Notes under the pieces: model-generated
The model's input: only the letters and a program-made list of their open reading frames with translations
What the model was told of the DNA's origin: nothing
Databases searched by the model: none
Origin: an uncultured Prevotella sp.
Lineage (GTDB): Bacteria > Bacteroidota > Bacteroidia > Bacteroidales > Bacteroidaceae
Reading direction: 5' to 3'
Assembly: GCA_944320195.1 (NCBI GenBank)
Contig: CALUGP010000003.1
Location: 1 to 64,000 of the forward strand
Length of the DNA stretch: 64,000 nt
In this document: positions 36,038 through 44,835 of the stretch, piece after piece
Position numbering within the stretch: position 1 is the first letter of the stretch
Layout: every line of letters begins with the position of its first letter
Translations under genes and position numbers: made by a program

Positions 36038-36058
36038 CATTGTGTTAGTAGAGAGAGC

Positions 36059-36886
36059 ATGAATGTGATAACCGAAAAGACCATTGACGTTCGCGAGATA
36101 CTCAGTGGCAAGATGGGCGCAAAGGCTAAATACGTGCCGGCGTTCGCCGTGAAATGGCTCGAACGCATCCTTCATCAGGACGAGGTGAACGACTTTCTTT
36201 GGCAGAACCGCGGCCTTGTTGGCGTGCCCTGGCTTGAGGCCTGCGTCGAATACCTGGGCATGACGCTTGACATCGTGGGCGAGGAGAACCTGCCCGACGA
36301 CGGCGACGGCCGCCTGTACACCTTCGTCAGCAACCATCCGCTCGGCGGACAAGACGGCGTTGCCCTCGGCGCAATCATCGGGCGGCACTACGGCGGACGC
36401 TTCCGCTATCTCGTGAACGACCTGCTCATGAACCTGCCCGGGCTGGCTCCGCTCTGCATCCCGATAAACAAGACCGGCCGCCAGAGCCGCAACTTCCCGG
36501 CAATGGTTGAGGCAGGGTTCCACGGCGACAACCATATTATAATGTTCCCGGCCGGCATCTGCTCGCGCCGCATTGCCGGACAGATACACGACCTGCCGTG
36601 GAAAAAGGCCTTCGTGACAAAGAGCGTCGAGACCCACAGGGACGTTGTGCCCGTGCATTTCGGCGGACACAACTCCGATTTCTTCTACAACCTGGCCAAC
36701 ATCTGCAAGTGCCTGGGCGTAAAGTTCAACGTGGCCATGCTCTTCCTGGCCGACGAGATGTACAAGAACCGCGACAAGACGTTCCGCGTGGCCATAGGAA
36801 AGCCCATCCCGTGGCAGACATTCGACAAGTCAAGAACACCGTCACAGTGGGCCGCATACGTGCAAGACATCGTGTATAAGCTGTAG
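36059..36886 (+). CDS. glsA: Acyltransferase, probable glycine-lipid O-acyltransferase GlsA
   Basis: This 275-residue PlsC-like acyltransferase has the weakly conserved catalytic motif SNHPLGGQDG (NHxxxxD type) near residue 93 and the substrate motif MFPAGICSRR further on. It forms an operon with the GNAT protein 58 bp downstream. In Bacteroides thetaiotaomicron the glycine-lipid genes glsA and glsB are a PlsC-like/GNAT pair, and I recall them as lying close to the dcw cluster, as here. By that parallel the enzyme would add the second (ester-linked) fatty acid to N-acyl-glycine at the inner membrane. The ATG at 36059 is used; an upstream start at 36005 precedes the -7 box. An ornithine-lipid or phospholipid role is possible. 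Confidence 0.75.
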   Translation: MNVITEKTIDVREILSGKMGAKAKYVPAFAVKWLERILHQDEVNDFLWQNRGLVGVPWLEACVEYLGMTLDIVGEENLPDDGDGRLYTFVSNHPLGGQDGVALGAIIGRHYGGRFRYLVNDLLMNLPGLAPLCIPINKTGRQSRNFPAMVEAGFHGDNHIIMFPAGICSRRIAGQIHDLPWKKAFVTKSVETHRDVVPVHFGGHNSDFFYNLANICKCLGVKFNVAMLFLADEMYKNRDKTFRVAIGKPIPWQTFDKSRTPSQWAAYVQDIVYKL

Positions 36887-36944
36887 CAAGGCTTAATTTC
36901 CGGATACAACCCATATCAACAACAATCATCAACCGATTCAGAAA

Positions 36945-37937
36945 ATGGAACAAGAGATCATCCGTCCGATAGACAAACAGCTGCTTAAAAGCGAACTTAC
37001 GCCCGAGCGTCAGCTCCGCATGACCAACAAGAGCCACAACGAAATCTACATAGTCACGGCCCACAACGCGCCGAATGTGCTCAAGGAGATTGGCCGTCTG
37101 CGCGAAATCGCCTTCCGCGAGGCCGGCGGAGGCAGCGGCAAAAGCATGGACCTGGACGAGTTCGACACGTGCGACAACTGCTACAAGCAGCTCATCGTGT
37201 GGAATCCCGAGGAAGAGGAAATCATCGGCGGATACCGTTATCTCCTGGGATGCGACGCTGAAATAGACCCGAGCGGCCAGCCCGTGCTCGCCACGAGCCA
37301 CATGTTCCACTTCTCGGAAAAGTTCATGAAGGAGTATCTTCCATGGACGGTGGAGCTTGGAAGGTCGTTCGTTGCCCCGGCATACCAAAGCTCCAGGATG
37401 GGCGCAAAGAGCCTCTTCGCCCTCGACAACCTGTGGGACGGACTGGGAGCGCTCACCGTCATTCGCCCCGACATAAAGTATCTCTTCGGCAAGATGACGA
37501 TGTATCCTTCTTACGTCCGCAAGGGCAGGGACATGATTCTGTACTTCCTTAAAAAGCATTTCAGCGATTCAGACAACCTTGTAATCCCGATGAAACCGCT
37601 CAAAATAGAGACAGACGAGGCCGAACTGGAACGGCTTTTCAGCGAGGACACGTTCAAGGAAGACTACCGCATACTTAACCGCGAGGTGCGCAAGCTGGGT
37701 TTCAACATCCCGCCTCTTGTCAATGCGTACATGGGATTAAGCCCCACGATGAAGATGTTTGGCACCGCCATCAACTACGGTTTCGGCGATGTGGAGGAGA
37801 CCGGCATACTCATCGCCGTCGACGAGATACTCGAAGAGAAGCGCATACGCCACATTGATTCCTTCATAAAGGAGCATCCCGAGGCTCTGAACATCACTTC
37901 CGGCGCAAACACAGTAATTTATAAGGAAAAGGAATAA
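36945..37937 (+). CDS. glsB: GNAT N-acyltransferase, probable glycine-lipid GlsB
   Basis: This 330-residue protein belongs to the hemolysin-like/OlsB-type GNAT acyltransferases. It shows the family signatures RLREIAFREAGGGSGKSMDLDEFD near residue 48, EIIGGYRYLLG near 95 and ELGRSFVAPAYQ near 140. Such enzymes attach a 3-hydroxy fatty acid to an amino-acid amine; in Bacteroides the product is N-acyl-glycine. It is the second gene of the pair and would act before GlsA. Transcription ends at the inverted array 37938-38090, which also separates it from a convergent regulator gene. Confidence 0.78.
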   Translation: MEQEIIRPIDKQLLKSELTPERQLRMTNKSHNEIYIVTAHNAPNVLKEIGRLREIAFREAGGGSGKSMDLDEFDTCDNCYKQLIVWNPEEEEIIGGYRYLLGCDAEIDPSGQPVLATSHMFHFSEKFMKEYLPWTVELGRSFVAPAYQSSRMGAKSLFALDNLWDGLGALTVIRPDIKYLFGKMTMYPSYVRKGRDMILYFLKKHFSDSDNLVIPMKPLKIETDEAELERLFSEDTFKEDYRILNREVRKLGFNIPPLVNAYMGLSPTMKMFGTAINYGFGDVEETGILIAVDEILEEKRIRHIDSFIKEHPEALNITSGANTVIYKEKE

Positions 37938-38090
37938 AGGTGAGATAAAGGTAAAACGGTAAAAAAGTAAAACGGTAAAACCTGTCGTGGAAAGGTAAAG
38001 AAGCAAAAAGGTAAAACGGTAAAATTTTTCGTTTGGTTGGCATAAAGCCCTGTTTTTTACCTTTTTACTTTTTTACTTTTTTACCTTTAA
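37938..38090. repeat. Inverted array of GGTAAAAC-type words
   Basis: Words such as aaggtaaaacggtaaaa repeat on the left (37938-38022), and ttttacctttttactttttt on the right (38052-38090) is complementary. The element covers the end of the convergent regulator gene (38073), including its stop codon, and can act as a two-way terminator. Confidence 0.75.
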
Positions 38091-39161
38091 TATATATCCT
38101 TTCTTTATAATTGCCTCTATGCTTACCGTAGGGTCTGACCGCAGGGCGCGCCGCAGGTAAGTTATTTGCACGTTCAAGGCCATCGAGTTGGCGTAGGAAT
38201 CGTCGCCCCAGACCTCTGTTAGCAGCTCTTCGCGGCTTACGAGGGTGTTTTTCCGCTCGGCCAAGAGCTGCAATATTTCCGCCTGCCGGCTGGTTATTAT
38301 TACCTTCTCCGCGCCGTGCCGCAGTTCGTTAAGCGAGTAGAAAAACGCGGTTTCACCGATGTTCACCGCCTCGCTTGCCGCCGGTTCAACGGCAGGAGGC
38401 TGCTTCATTTCGTATATCATGTTCTTCATGAATTCGTGGCGGATGCCGTCTATGCGCTTCTGTATGATGATTGTCTTTATCTGGTACGCCAAGCAGAAAG
38501 CCAGCACGAGCACAAGCAGCGTGCTGCCGGCCAGCTGCCAACCCATTGCACTTATTATTTCGCCCGGATTTACGGCTATGCTGAACGCCACGGCCTCGAA
38601 TTCCAGTGGGTTTGAAGAGTATTTTACGTCGAGCCGTTTGCTGAATGTGCCGCTCACGGTGAACACCGGTTTCACCATGCAGCGGTTGGTTTTGTAGAAC
38701 CTGAAGGCCTGCGTGGTGTCGTGTCCGGCGGCCGTGAGCGTTGAGTCCATGTTGTGTTTGTCAAAGCGTCGGTAGGTTGACGCTATGTATCTGTTCTGCA
38801 AATCCATAGCATCGTTTATGCTCATGTCTTTCAAAACCCTTCTTTTCTTGTTGCCAGGCAGTATGAATGTCACGCTGGATTTTACATAATTGCTGTCTGC
38901 CTTGCCGCTTGTCTTCTTGCTGCGGAAGTCTATTGTGTAAGTCTTTTTTTTCATGTTTTCCAGCGTGTCGCCGCCTTCGGTCGTGTCGTAACGCCATTGC
39001 TGTTCTTTGTCAATTGCCTCCATACACGCCGTTTTGAGCTGCTCCACGCGCATGTCGGTGACAAGCCGGTACTGGTTCATCAGCCAGTAAGCCTGTCCGA
39101 GAAGTATCAACACCATCGTGGCGACACTTAGCGCCCACACTGTCTTTATCCGTTTGTTCAT
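38073..39161 (-). CDS. Membrane-bound winged-helix regulator with a histidine-kinase-like N-terminus
   Basis: This 362-residue protein has a two-segment membrane topology (about 7-28 and 208-232) enclosing a periplasmic domain, as in a sensor kinase. After the second segment comes RHEFMKNMIYEMKQPP (241-256), which resembles the kinase H-box (RHEFxNNMTHELKTP) but has Tyr250 where the phosphorylated His should be. No ATPase domain follows. Instead residues about 285-360 form an OmpR-type winged helix (SREELLTEVWGDDSYANS, then LRRAL and KKGYILKV). It should therefore work as a one-component membrane regulator. It is divergent from the GLPGLI gene and may control it. The 3' end runs into a repeat array. 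Confidence 0.85.
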   Translation of the reverse strand: MNKRIKTVWALSVATMVLILLGQAYWLMNQYRLVTDMRVEQLKTACMEAIDKEQQWRYDTTEGGDTLENMKKKTYTIDFRSKKTSGKADSNYVKSSVTFILPGNKKRRVLKDMSINDAMDLQNRYIASTYRRFDKHNMDSTLTAAGHDTTQAFRFYKTNRCMVKPVFTVSGTFSKRLDVKYSSNPLEFEAVAFSIAVNPGEIISAMGWQLAGSTLLVLVLAFCLAYQIKTIIIQKRIDGIRHEFMKNMIYEMKQPPAVEPAASEAVNIGETAFFYSLNELRHGAEKVIITSRQAEILQLLAERKNTLVSREELLTEVWGDDSYANSMALNVQITYLRRALRSDPTVSIEAIIKKGYILKVKK

Positions 39162-39185
39162 CTGTCAATGTGCCTTTGTTTCCTG

Positions 39186-39193
39186 CAAAAGTA
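39186..39193 (-). promoter_or_regulatory. -7 box of the winged-helix regulator gene
   Basis: On the minus strand TACTTTTG matches TAnnTTTG, 24 bp upstream of the start codon at 39161. Confidence 0.5.
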
Positions 39194-39292
39194 AGAAATT
39201 CCGCGCACGTGCATACCTCTTATAATATTTTAGTAATGTTTTCAGTAATACGCGAGTAATAGAAATGCGCGGTTTCATCGGCGTTTATATTG

Positions 39293-39300
39293 TAATTTTG
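39293..39300 (+). promoter_or_regulatory. -7 box of the GLPGLI gene
   Basis: TAATTTTG matches TAnnTTTG and lies 26 bp before the start at 39327. No -33 TTTG is found at the standard distance, which fits activator-dependent expression. Confidence 0.5.
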
Positions 39301-39326
39301 CGGCAAAACCATAAATACTTTACGTT

Positions 39327-40166
39327 ATGCAAAGACTTTTGTTATCATTGCTTGCGCTGCTTGCCGCCACGTTGGGCAAGGCGCAAATTGATGTTTTCAC
39401 AGCCGCCGACTTTGAACCGGGCGAGCCTTGCGACACCGCACGCTACATTGTTTACTACGACCTGCGCATGGTTGAGGACACGGTCAATGCACCAGACATA
39501 GCCGTCAAGGAGACTATGCGATTGGAATTGGGCGGCCGTGTGTCGCTGTTTTACAGCCAAATGGAGTACCAGAGCGACTCGGTCAACGCCGTAGTGATGA
39601 AGAACGGCGGCAACTCGTACTCCGGTGGAGGGCAGGTTAAGTGGCGGCTGTACAAGAATTACCCTGAAGAAGGCAAGACCGCGCTGCTTGAAAGGTTTGG
39701 CATGGACCGCTTTGTGTGTACCGAAGACTACGCCGCGCCCCTTTGGCAGCCCGTGGCCGACAGCTCCACCGTCATCCTCGGCTACCGATGCAGCCTCGCC
39801 ACGGCCACGTACAAGGGGCGCACATGGTACGCCTGGTATGCCGAAGACATACCCTTTGATGCCGGGCCGTGGAAACTTGGCGGTCTGCCCGGACTAATAT
39901 TGCGAGCCTACGACGCACCGCGGCACTATGTGTTCGATGCCGTCGGCATGTCGGAAGTAGCTCCGCCTGCACCTATATATTATAAAGGTGGAAAGTACGA
40001 GGCCGTCAGCCGCAAGCAGCTTGAGGGCATACGCCGCCGCTACTTCGCCGACCCTGTGGGGTATATCACCAACAACCCCAACGTGAGAGTGCAAATACGT
40101 GATGAGCAAGGCAACGAGTTGGCAAACCCTAAGAACGAGCCTTACAACTCAATAGAGGTGGAATAG
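39327..40166 (+). CDS. GLPGLI family protein
   Basis: This 279-residue exported protein has a signal peptide (about 1-19). It contains the family-naming motif in GPWKLGGLPGLILRAYD (about residues 182-198), preceded by the usual YRCSLATATYKGRTWYAWYAEDIP. The function of GLPGLI proteins is unknown. They are common in Bacteroidetes and often stand beside a CarboxypepD_reg-type outer-membrane barrel, as here (next gene at 40451). The divergent membrane-bound regulator is a likely partner. The gap to the next gene holds GGGAGG-type hairpins and a 22-bp-period array. Confidence 0.85.
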   Translation: MQRLLLSLLALLAATLGKAQIDVFTAADFEPGEPCDTARYIVYYDLRMVEDTVNAPDIAVKETMRLELGGRVSLFYSQMEYQSDSVNAVVMKNGGNSYSGGGQVKWRLYKNYPEEGKTALLERFGMDRFVCTEDYAAPLWQPVADSSTVILGYRCSLATATYKGRTWYAWYAEDIPFDAGPWKLGGLPGLILRAYDAPRHYVFDAVGMSEVAPPAPIYYKGGKYEAVSRKQLEGIRRRYFADPVGYITNNPNVRVQIRDEQGNELANPKNEPYNSIEVE

Positions 40167-40275
40167 AGTGGAAGCCCCTCACAACCTTCCCGAGGGGAGG
40201 AGCCGGATAGTGGGCGGGTGACAAACAGGTAGGCCTCTTTTTCACCTTTTCACCCTTTCACCTCTTCACCTTTAC

Positions 40276-40384
40276 GTAACTGCTTGATAATCAATGCCGT
40301 TCTAAAAGGCCGTCTTTTAGTCTGCAAAAGGTGGCCTTTCAGCGTGTAAAAGACGGCCTTTTGTAATGTAAAAGACCGTCAATG
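40276..40384 (+). repeat. 22-bp-period palindrome array with partner motif, locus 7
   Basis: The partner motif GTAACTGCTTGATAATCAAT begins at 40276. Units start at 40304, 40326, 40348 and 40370, exactly 22 bp apart. The array is bracketed by GGGAGG-type hairpins at about 40180-40198 and 40389-40421. Confidence 0.9.
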
Positions 40385-40388
40385 AGAC

Positions 40389-40421
40389 ACCCATCCCAAC
40401 CCTCCCAAAGGGAGGGAGCTG
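40389..40421. repeat. GGGAGG-type hairpin element
   Basis: ACCCATCCCAACCCTCCCAA leads into the complementary GGGAGGGAGC. The hairpin lies 30-60 bp before the outer-membrane protein gene. A related hairpin (CTTCCCGAGGGGAGGAG) lies at about 40180-40198. Confidence 0.65.
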
Positions 40422-40450
40422 GATTGCCGTTGTGTGTTTTATAAAAAATC

Positions 40451-42967
40451 ATGATGAAGTCGATGATGAAATTGTTTTTTATAGCAGTCCTTTTTATGTC
40501 CGCCTTGCCTTCACAGGCACAGACAAAGGTCACGTGCAGCGTGGTTGACAGCCTCTCGCGGCAGCCGCTGAAGGGCGCGGCGGTGACGCTGACGCGCGGC
40601 GGGCGCGCCGTAAGTTTCGGTAAGACCGATGAAAAGGGGCGTTTCTCCGTGTCAGCGCAAAGCGGAGACAGCCTGCAAGTGACGTTTCTCGGCTATGCGA
40701 AAAAGCGCGTGGCGGCGGTGAAAGGGCGCGAAATGGTGGTGGAAATGACACCAAAAGCGTTTGCACTTAAAGAAGTGCAGGTGAAAGGTTTGCCAGTTTT
40801 CGGGCGGCAAGACACAACATTCTTCGACCTGAAGCGTTACACCTCGGCAAGCGACAACACGCTGAAGGACGTGCTCAAGAAGCTGCCCGGCGTAGACGTT
40901 GCCGACGATGGAACCGTAAGTTTTAACGGGAAAGACGTGTCGCGGTTTACCGTTGAAGACCTTGACTTGGCCGGAGGCCGCTACAACCAGCTCAACGAGC
41001 TGCTTAAAGCGCGTGATGTAGACCGCGCGGAGGTAATCGAACACGACCAGCCTGTAAAGGCTTTACAGGGCAAGGTGTTCACTGATGACGTGGCGATGAA
41101 CATCCGCCTGCGCCCCGAAGCCCGCGACAAGTGGATGTTCACGCTGCGTCCCGGCGCGGTGGTGGCCACACCCTTAGGCGACACCAGACCGCAGGGAGGA
41201 GCCGACGCGCTGCAAATAGGCAAGCGGCGGCAGCGCATGTATGCCGCCATGTACGACCGTTCGGGGCGCGACCTGACGCAGGCGGACGCCCTCCTGGCTA
41301 CCGGCGGCGCGGCGGCTTACGGCGGAGGGGTGGACGTTCCGCAGTGGTTTGCCGCGCCGCAGCTGGCCGCTCCCATCGATGCGGAGCGTCTGCGCTTCAA
41401 CAGTTCGTATAACTTCGCCGTGAAACAGACGCGCAAGACCAAGGCCGGAAGCGAGCAACGCCTCACCGCAGGCTACCTGCACGCCGACGAGACGCAGCAG
41501 ACGGGCAACACATCGACATATTATTTCGACGGAAAAGACCCCGTAACTACCGATGAAACCGCCAATTCCACCATGCGGCGCGACCGCATTTATGCTGACT
41601 TCAACCATAATACGAACACCGCCGAGGCTTACGGCAACGAGTATTTTATCATTGAAGGCACGCTGGCTGACGGCTCTACGCGCATCGATGGTGGCGATGA
41701 CGGCGGCATACGGCAACGGGTGAAGTTGCCGGAGCTGCACGCGCAAAACACGTTTACGCGCCTCTTCAGCCGCGAAAGGCATTCGTGGCAGGTGTATTCA
41801 AACGTTGATTTCCACTACGCGCCGCACGAAACGACCGTTGACGGGCTGCGGCAGAAGCTCACGAACCTGCTCTATTACGCCGACCACTACGCCCTGCTGA
41901 CACTCAACCGCCGCTTTCTGACCCACCGCTACACCCTTGGATTTACCGCCGAGCATCTCAACCTGCAGGGCCGCCACACCCACCTCTTGGCCTACGCCAC
42001 GCCCTCATGGCAGTACAGGCGCGTGGGGACGGTGGTCAGGCTGGCCGTGCCAGTGCGCTGGGAGATGTTCACCGACCGCGGCATTCACCATCTCGACGCC
42101 TCGCCTTCGCTGGGCATTAACGTGAAGACTGGCCGCCGCGGCGAGCTGACGGCAAGCTCGGGATACAACATGACGAGCGGTGGAATGGCCGATTATGCCG
42201 TCGCCAGCTACATGCGTGACTACCGCACGCAGGTCATAACGCATGGACTTGTGCCCCGACAGGGCACGTTCTACGCCACGGCCGGTTATGACTACAAGCG
42301 CCCCGTGACAGAGATGTTCATGAGCTTCAGTGCCACTTACAACTACAACCACGGCAACGTGATGACCGACATGGCGATAACCGACGGGCAGTACCTGCTC
42401 CGCAGCGTCGCACACCACTGGCACGGACAGGCCTTGCAGGCACGGGCGCTCGTGTCGAAAGGCTTTTTCGCCATTCGTCTTAAAACGAAGTTAGACCTTA
42501 ACTACACCTTCGGCACGGGCCAGCAGCTGTCCGGCGGGGTGGTGACCGACTATTGGTCGCACGTCTTTTCGGCGTCGCCCGAGTTGGTGTTCACGCCGGG
42601 TTTCGGCATGTTCACCTACCGCGCAACTTTCTCATGGAACAAGATGAATACCGATGGAATGGGCGGAAACAGCCTGTTCGACTGGAAACAGAGCCTCGCC
42701 TACACTCAGACAATAGGCCGGGTTGACGTTACGGCGTCGGCCGTGCACTACCGCAACGAGCTGCAACAAGGCACAACGGTGAACACGCTGCTGGCCGACG
42801 CCTCCGTGGTGTGGCGCATGAAGAAGGTGCGCTTGTCGTTAGAGCTGCGCAACATCTTCGACAAACGCCGCTATGCCGTGACCACATACAGCGGCGTGGT
42901 GCAGTCAACCGGCTGGTACGGGCTGCGCCCGAGGGAGGCGGTAGTAGGCGTGCAGGTAAGTCTGTAG
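40451..42967 (+). CDS. Outer-membrane beta-barrel protein with CarboxypepD_reg-like domain
   Basis: This 838-residue protein has a signal peptide (about 1-23), a CarboxypepD_reg-like beta-sandwich (about 26-100), a plug-like region (DVLKKLPGVDVADDGTVSFNG) and a long C-terminal barrel. Members of this group resemble TonB-dependent receptors but lack a clear TonB box, and their cargo is unknown. It lies 284 bp after the GLPGLI gene, a frequent pairing. The start at 40451 is one of two adjacent ATG codons. Three GGGAGG-type or array elements separate the two genes, so cotranscription is uncertain. Confidence 0.85.
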   Translation: MMKSMMKLFFIAVLFMSALPSQAQTKVTCSVVDSLSRQPLKGAAVTLTRGGRAVSFGKTDEKGRFSVSAQSGDSLQVTFLGYAKKRVAAVKGREMVVEMTPKAFALKEVQVKGLPVFGRQDTTFFDLKRYTSASDNTLKDVLKKLPGVDVADDGTVSFNGKDVSRFTVEDLDLAGGRYNQLNELLKARDVDRAEVIEHDQPVKALQGKVFTDDVAMNIRLRPEARDKWMFTLRPGAVVATPLGDTRPQGGADALQIGKRRQRMYAAMYDRSGRDLTQADALLATGGAAAYGGGVDVPQWFAAPQLAAPIDAERLRFNSSYNFAVKQTRKTKAGSEQRLTAGYLHADETQQTGNTSTYYFDGKDPVTTDETANSTMRRDRIYADFNHNTNTAEAYGNEYFIIEGTLADGSTRIDGGDDGGIRQRVKLPELHAQNTFTRLFSRERHSWQVYSNVDFHYAPHETTVDGLRQKLTNLLYYADHYALLTLNRRFLTHRYTLGFTAEHLNLQGRHTHLLAYATPSWQYRRVGTVVRLAVPVRWEMFTDRGIHHLDASPSLGINVKTGRRGELTASSGYNMTSGGMADYAVASYMRDYRTQVITHGLVPRQGTFYATAGYDYKRPVTEMFMSFSATYNYNHGNVMTDMAITDGQYLLRSVAHHWHGQALQARALVSKGFFAIRLKTKLDLNYTFGTGQQLSGGVVTDYWSHVFSASPELVFTPGFGMFTYRATFSWNKMNTDGMGGNSLFDWKQSLAYTQTIGRVDVTASAVHYRNELQQGTTVNTLLADASVVWRMKKVRLSLELRNIFDKRRYAVTTYSGVVQSTGWYGLRPREAVVGVQVSL

Positions 42968-42972
42968 GCTGC

Positions 42973-43035
42973 TGACACCCAACCACAAACCACCCGACAC
43001 CCACCTCAACCCTCCCGAAGGGATGGAGCTTGGTA
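42973..43035. repeat. GGGAGG-type element after the outer-membrane protein gene
   Basis: Two copies of the tail word (gacacccaac at 42973, gacacccacc at 42995) precede the hairpin CAACCCTCCCGAAGGGATGG. It is the same type as 46736-46765. Confidence 0.65.
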
Positions 43036-43055
43036 TGCTTTTGCGTTAAGGGCGC

Positions 43056-43262
43056 ATACGGCTTATCAGGCTAATCCGGCTCATTGGTCTTATAAATGCA
43101 ATAAGCCTGATGGGCAAAATTAGCCAAATAAGAACGGCGATACAGGCCTGTCGCTAAGTGCCTGATAGTCAGCATGCTTGTAAAAGGCCGTCTTTTAGCT
43201 TGCAAAAGACGGCCTTTTAGCTTGCAATTCATGGCCTTTTGGAACGCAAAAGGCCGTCAATT
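43056..43262 (+). repeat. 22-bp-period palindrome array with partner motif, locus 8
   Basis: A palindromic stretch of GGCTTATCAGGCTAATCCGG-type words (43068-43135) precedes the partner motif (GTGCCTGATAGTCAGCATGC, 43158-43177). Units then start at 43182, 43204, 43226 and 43248, exactly 22 bp apart. Confidence 0.9.
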
Positions 43263-43287
43263 GAAAAACAACTTTTTCGCCATTTAT

Positions 43288-43318
43288 TTTGCATTTAGCC
43301 TGATTTGTGCTAATTTTG
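43288..43318 (+). promoter_or_regulatory. Promoter of cysS
   Basis: TTTG (43288-43291), then exactly 19 bp, then TAATTTTG (43311-43318). The start codon is 25 bp further on. Confidence 0.8.
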
Positions 43319-43343
43319 TGGCTTGAACAAAATTTAAATCATC

Positions 43344-44834
43344 ATGCAACAGAACTTTTTAATCTACAATACGCTGACCCGTAGTAAGGAACGCTTCGAG
43401 CCGCTGCACGCCCCCAACGTGGGCATGTACGTCTGCGGACCTACCGTCTACGGCGACCCGCACCTCGGGCACGCGCGCCCAGCGATAACGTTTGACGTGC
43501 TCTTCCGCTATCTGAAGCACCTAGGCTACAAGGTAAGATACGTCCGCAACATAACCGACGTTGGCCACCTGGAGCACGACGCGGACGAAGGCGAGGACAA
43601 GATAGAGAAGAAAGCCCGCCTGGAACAGCTCGAGCCGATGGAGATAGCGCAGTATTACACCAACCGTTACCATGACGCCATGGCCGCGCTCAACGTGCTG
43701 CCGCCCAGCATTGAGCCGCATGCCACGGGCCACATCATCGAACAGGAAGAGCTGGTGAAGCAGATTCTGGACAACGGATACGCCTACGAGAGCAACGGAA
43801 GCATATACTTCGACACGGCGAAATATAACCAGGACCACCGCTACGGCATCCTTTCAGGCCGCAACCTTGACGACGTGAAAGACGCAAGCAGACAGCTCGA
43901 CGGAGTGGGAGAGAAGCGCAACCAGGCCGACTTCGCCCTGTGGAAGAAGGCTCAGCCGGAGCACATCATGCGCTGGCCGAGCCCCTGGAGCGACGGTTTC
44001 CCGGGCTGGCACTGCGAGTGCACGGCCATGGGCAGGAAGTACTTGGGCGAGCATTTCGACATACACGGCGGCGGAATGGACCTCGTGTTCCCCCATCATG
44101 AGTGTGAGATAGCCCAGGCCGTGGCCTCTCAAGGCAGCCAGATGGTGAAATACTGGATGCACAACAACATGATAACCATCAACGGGCAGAAGATGGGCAA
44201 GAGCCTCGGCAACTTCATTACGCTCGAACAGTTCTTCAAGGGAGAGCACAAGCTCCTGTCAAAGGCCTACTCGCCCATGGTGATCCGCTTCTTCATTCTC
44301 TCCGCTCACTATCGTGGCACGGTGGACTTCTCTGACGAAGCCCTGCTTGCCAGCGAGAAGGGACTGGCCCGCCTGATGGCCGGCATAGCCGACCTGAAGC
44401 GCATAAAGCCGTCCGCGGAGAGCGACTCGCAGGTGAAAGAGTTTGTGCCGGCACTGCGCCAGAAGTGCTACGACGCGATGAACGACGACATGCAGACCCC
44501 CATCGTGATAAGCAACCTCTTCGAGGCTTGCCACCTTATTAATATCATACTCGACCACAAAGCTTCCATTTCAGCCGCCGACCTCGCAGAGCTTGACGGC
44601 GTGATGCGCCTCTTCGCGCTCGACATTCTCGGACTGAAAGAGGCCGACGCGGGCGGAAGCAAGGAACGCGAGGAAGCCTTCGGCAAGGTGGTTGACATGG
44701 TGCTCGACCTCCGCGCCAAGGCCAAAGCTGCCAAAGACTGGGCCACGAGCGACCGCATACGCGACGAACTGGCCGCCGCCGGATTCGAGGTGAACGACAC
44801 CAAAGACGGCAGCGTGTGGCGGCTTGACAAGTAA
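43344..44834 (+). CDS. cysS: Cysteine--tRNA ligase
   Basis: This 496-residue class I aminoacyl-tRNA synthetase charges tRNA-Cys. The nucleotide-binding HIGH-type motif appears in [16 protein letters not shown] (about 31-46) and the KMSKS-type motif as KMGKSLGNF. Zinc-binding residues include Cys31, the Cys in WHCECTAMG, and HHECEIAQ. The C-terminal DALR-type helical domain ends in WRLDK. It has its own promoter. The stop codon is followed within 2 bp by a GGGAGG-type element that carries the start of the next gene. Confidence 0.98.
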   Translation: MQQNFLIYNTLTRSKERFEPLHAPNVGMYVCGPTVYGDPHLGHARPAITFDVLFRYLKHLGYKVRYVRNITDVGHLEHDADEGEDKIEKKARLEQLEPMEIAQYYTNRYHDAMAALNVLPPSIEPHATGHIIEQEELVKQILDNGYAYESNGSIYFDTAKYNQDHRYGILSGRNLDDVKDASRQLDGVGEKRNQADFALWKKAQPEHIMRWPSPWSDGFPGWHCECTAMGRKYLGEHFDIHGGGMDLVFPHHECEIAQAVASQGSQMVKYWMHNNMITINGQKMGKSLGNFITLEQFFKGEHKLLSKAYSPMVIRFFILSAHYRGTVDFSDEALLASEKGLARLMAGIADLKRIKPSAESDSQVKEFVPALRQKCYDAMNDDMQTPIVISNLFEACHLINIILDHKASISAADLAELDGVMRLFALDILGLKEADAGGSKEREEAFGKVVDMVLDLRAKAKAAKDWATSDRIRDELAAAGFEVNDTKDGSVWRLDK

Positions 44835-44835
44835 T

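Larger units (their letters stand above)
35314..36058. other. 745-bp gap between the dcw cluster and the acyltransferase pair
   Basis: The only structures recognised are the 22-bp-period array at 35645-35747 and the -7 box of the next operon. The remaining sequence (35314-35640, 35750-36025) contains only unsupported short open frames on both strands. Confidence 0.5.

Noticed and set aside
40451..42967. Assignment of the 838-residue barrel as a third SusC
   Set aside because: It lacks the SusC plug signature and a SusD partner. Its best context is the GLPGLI-associated barrel group.
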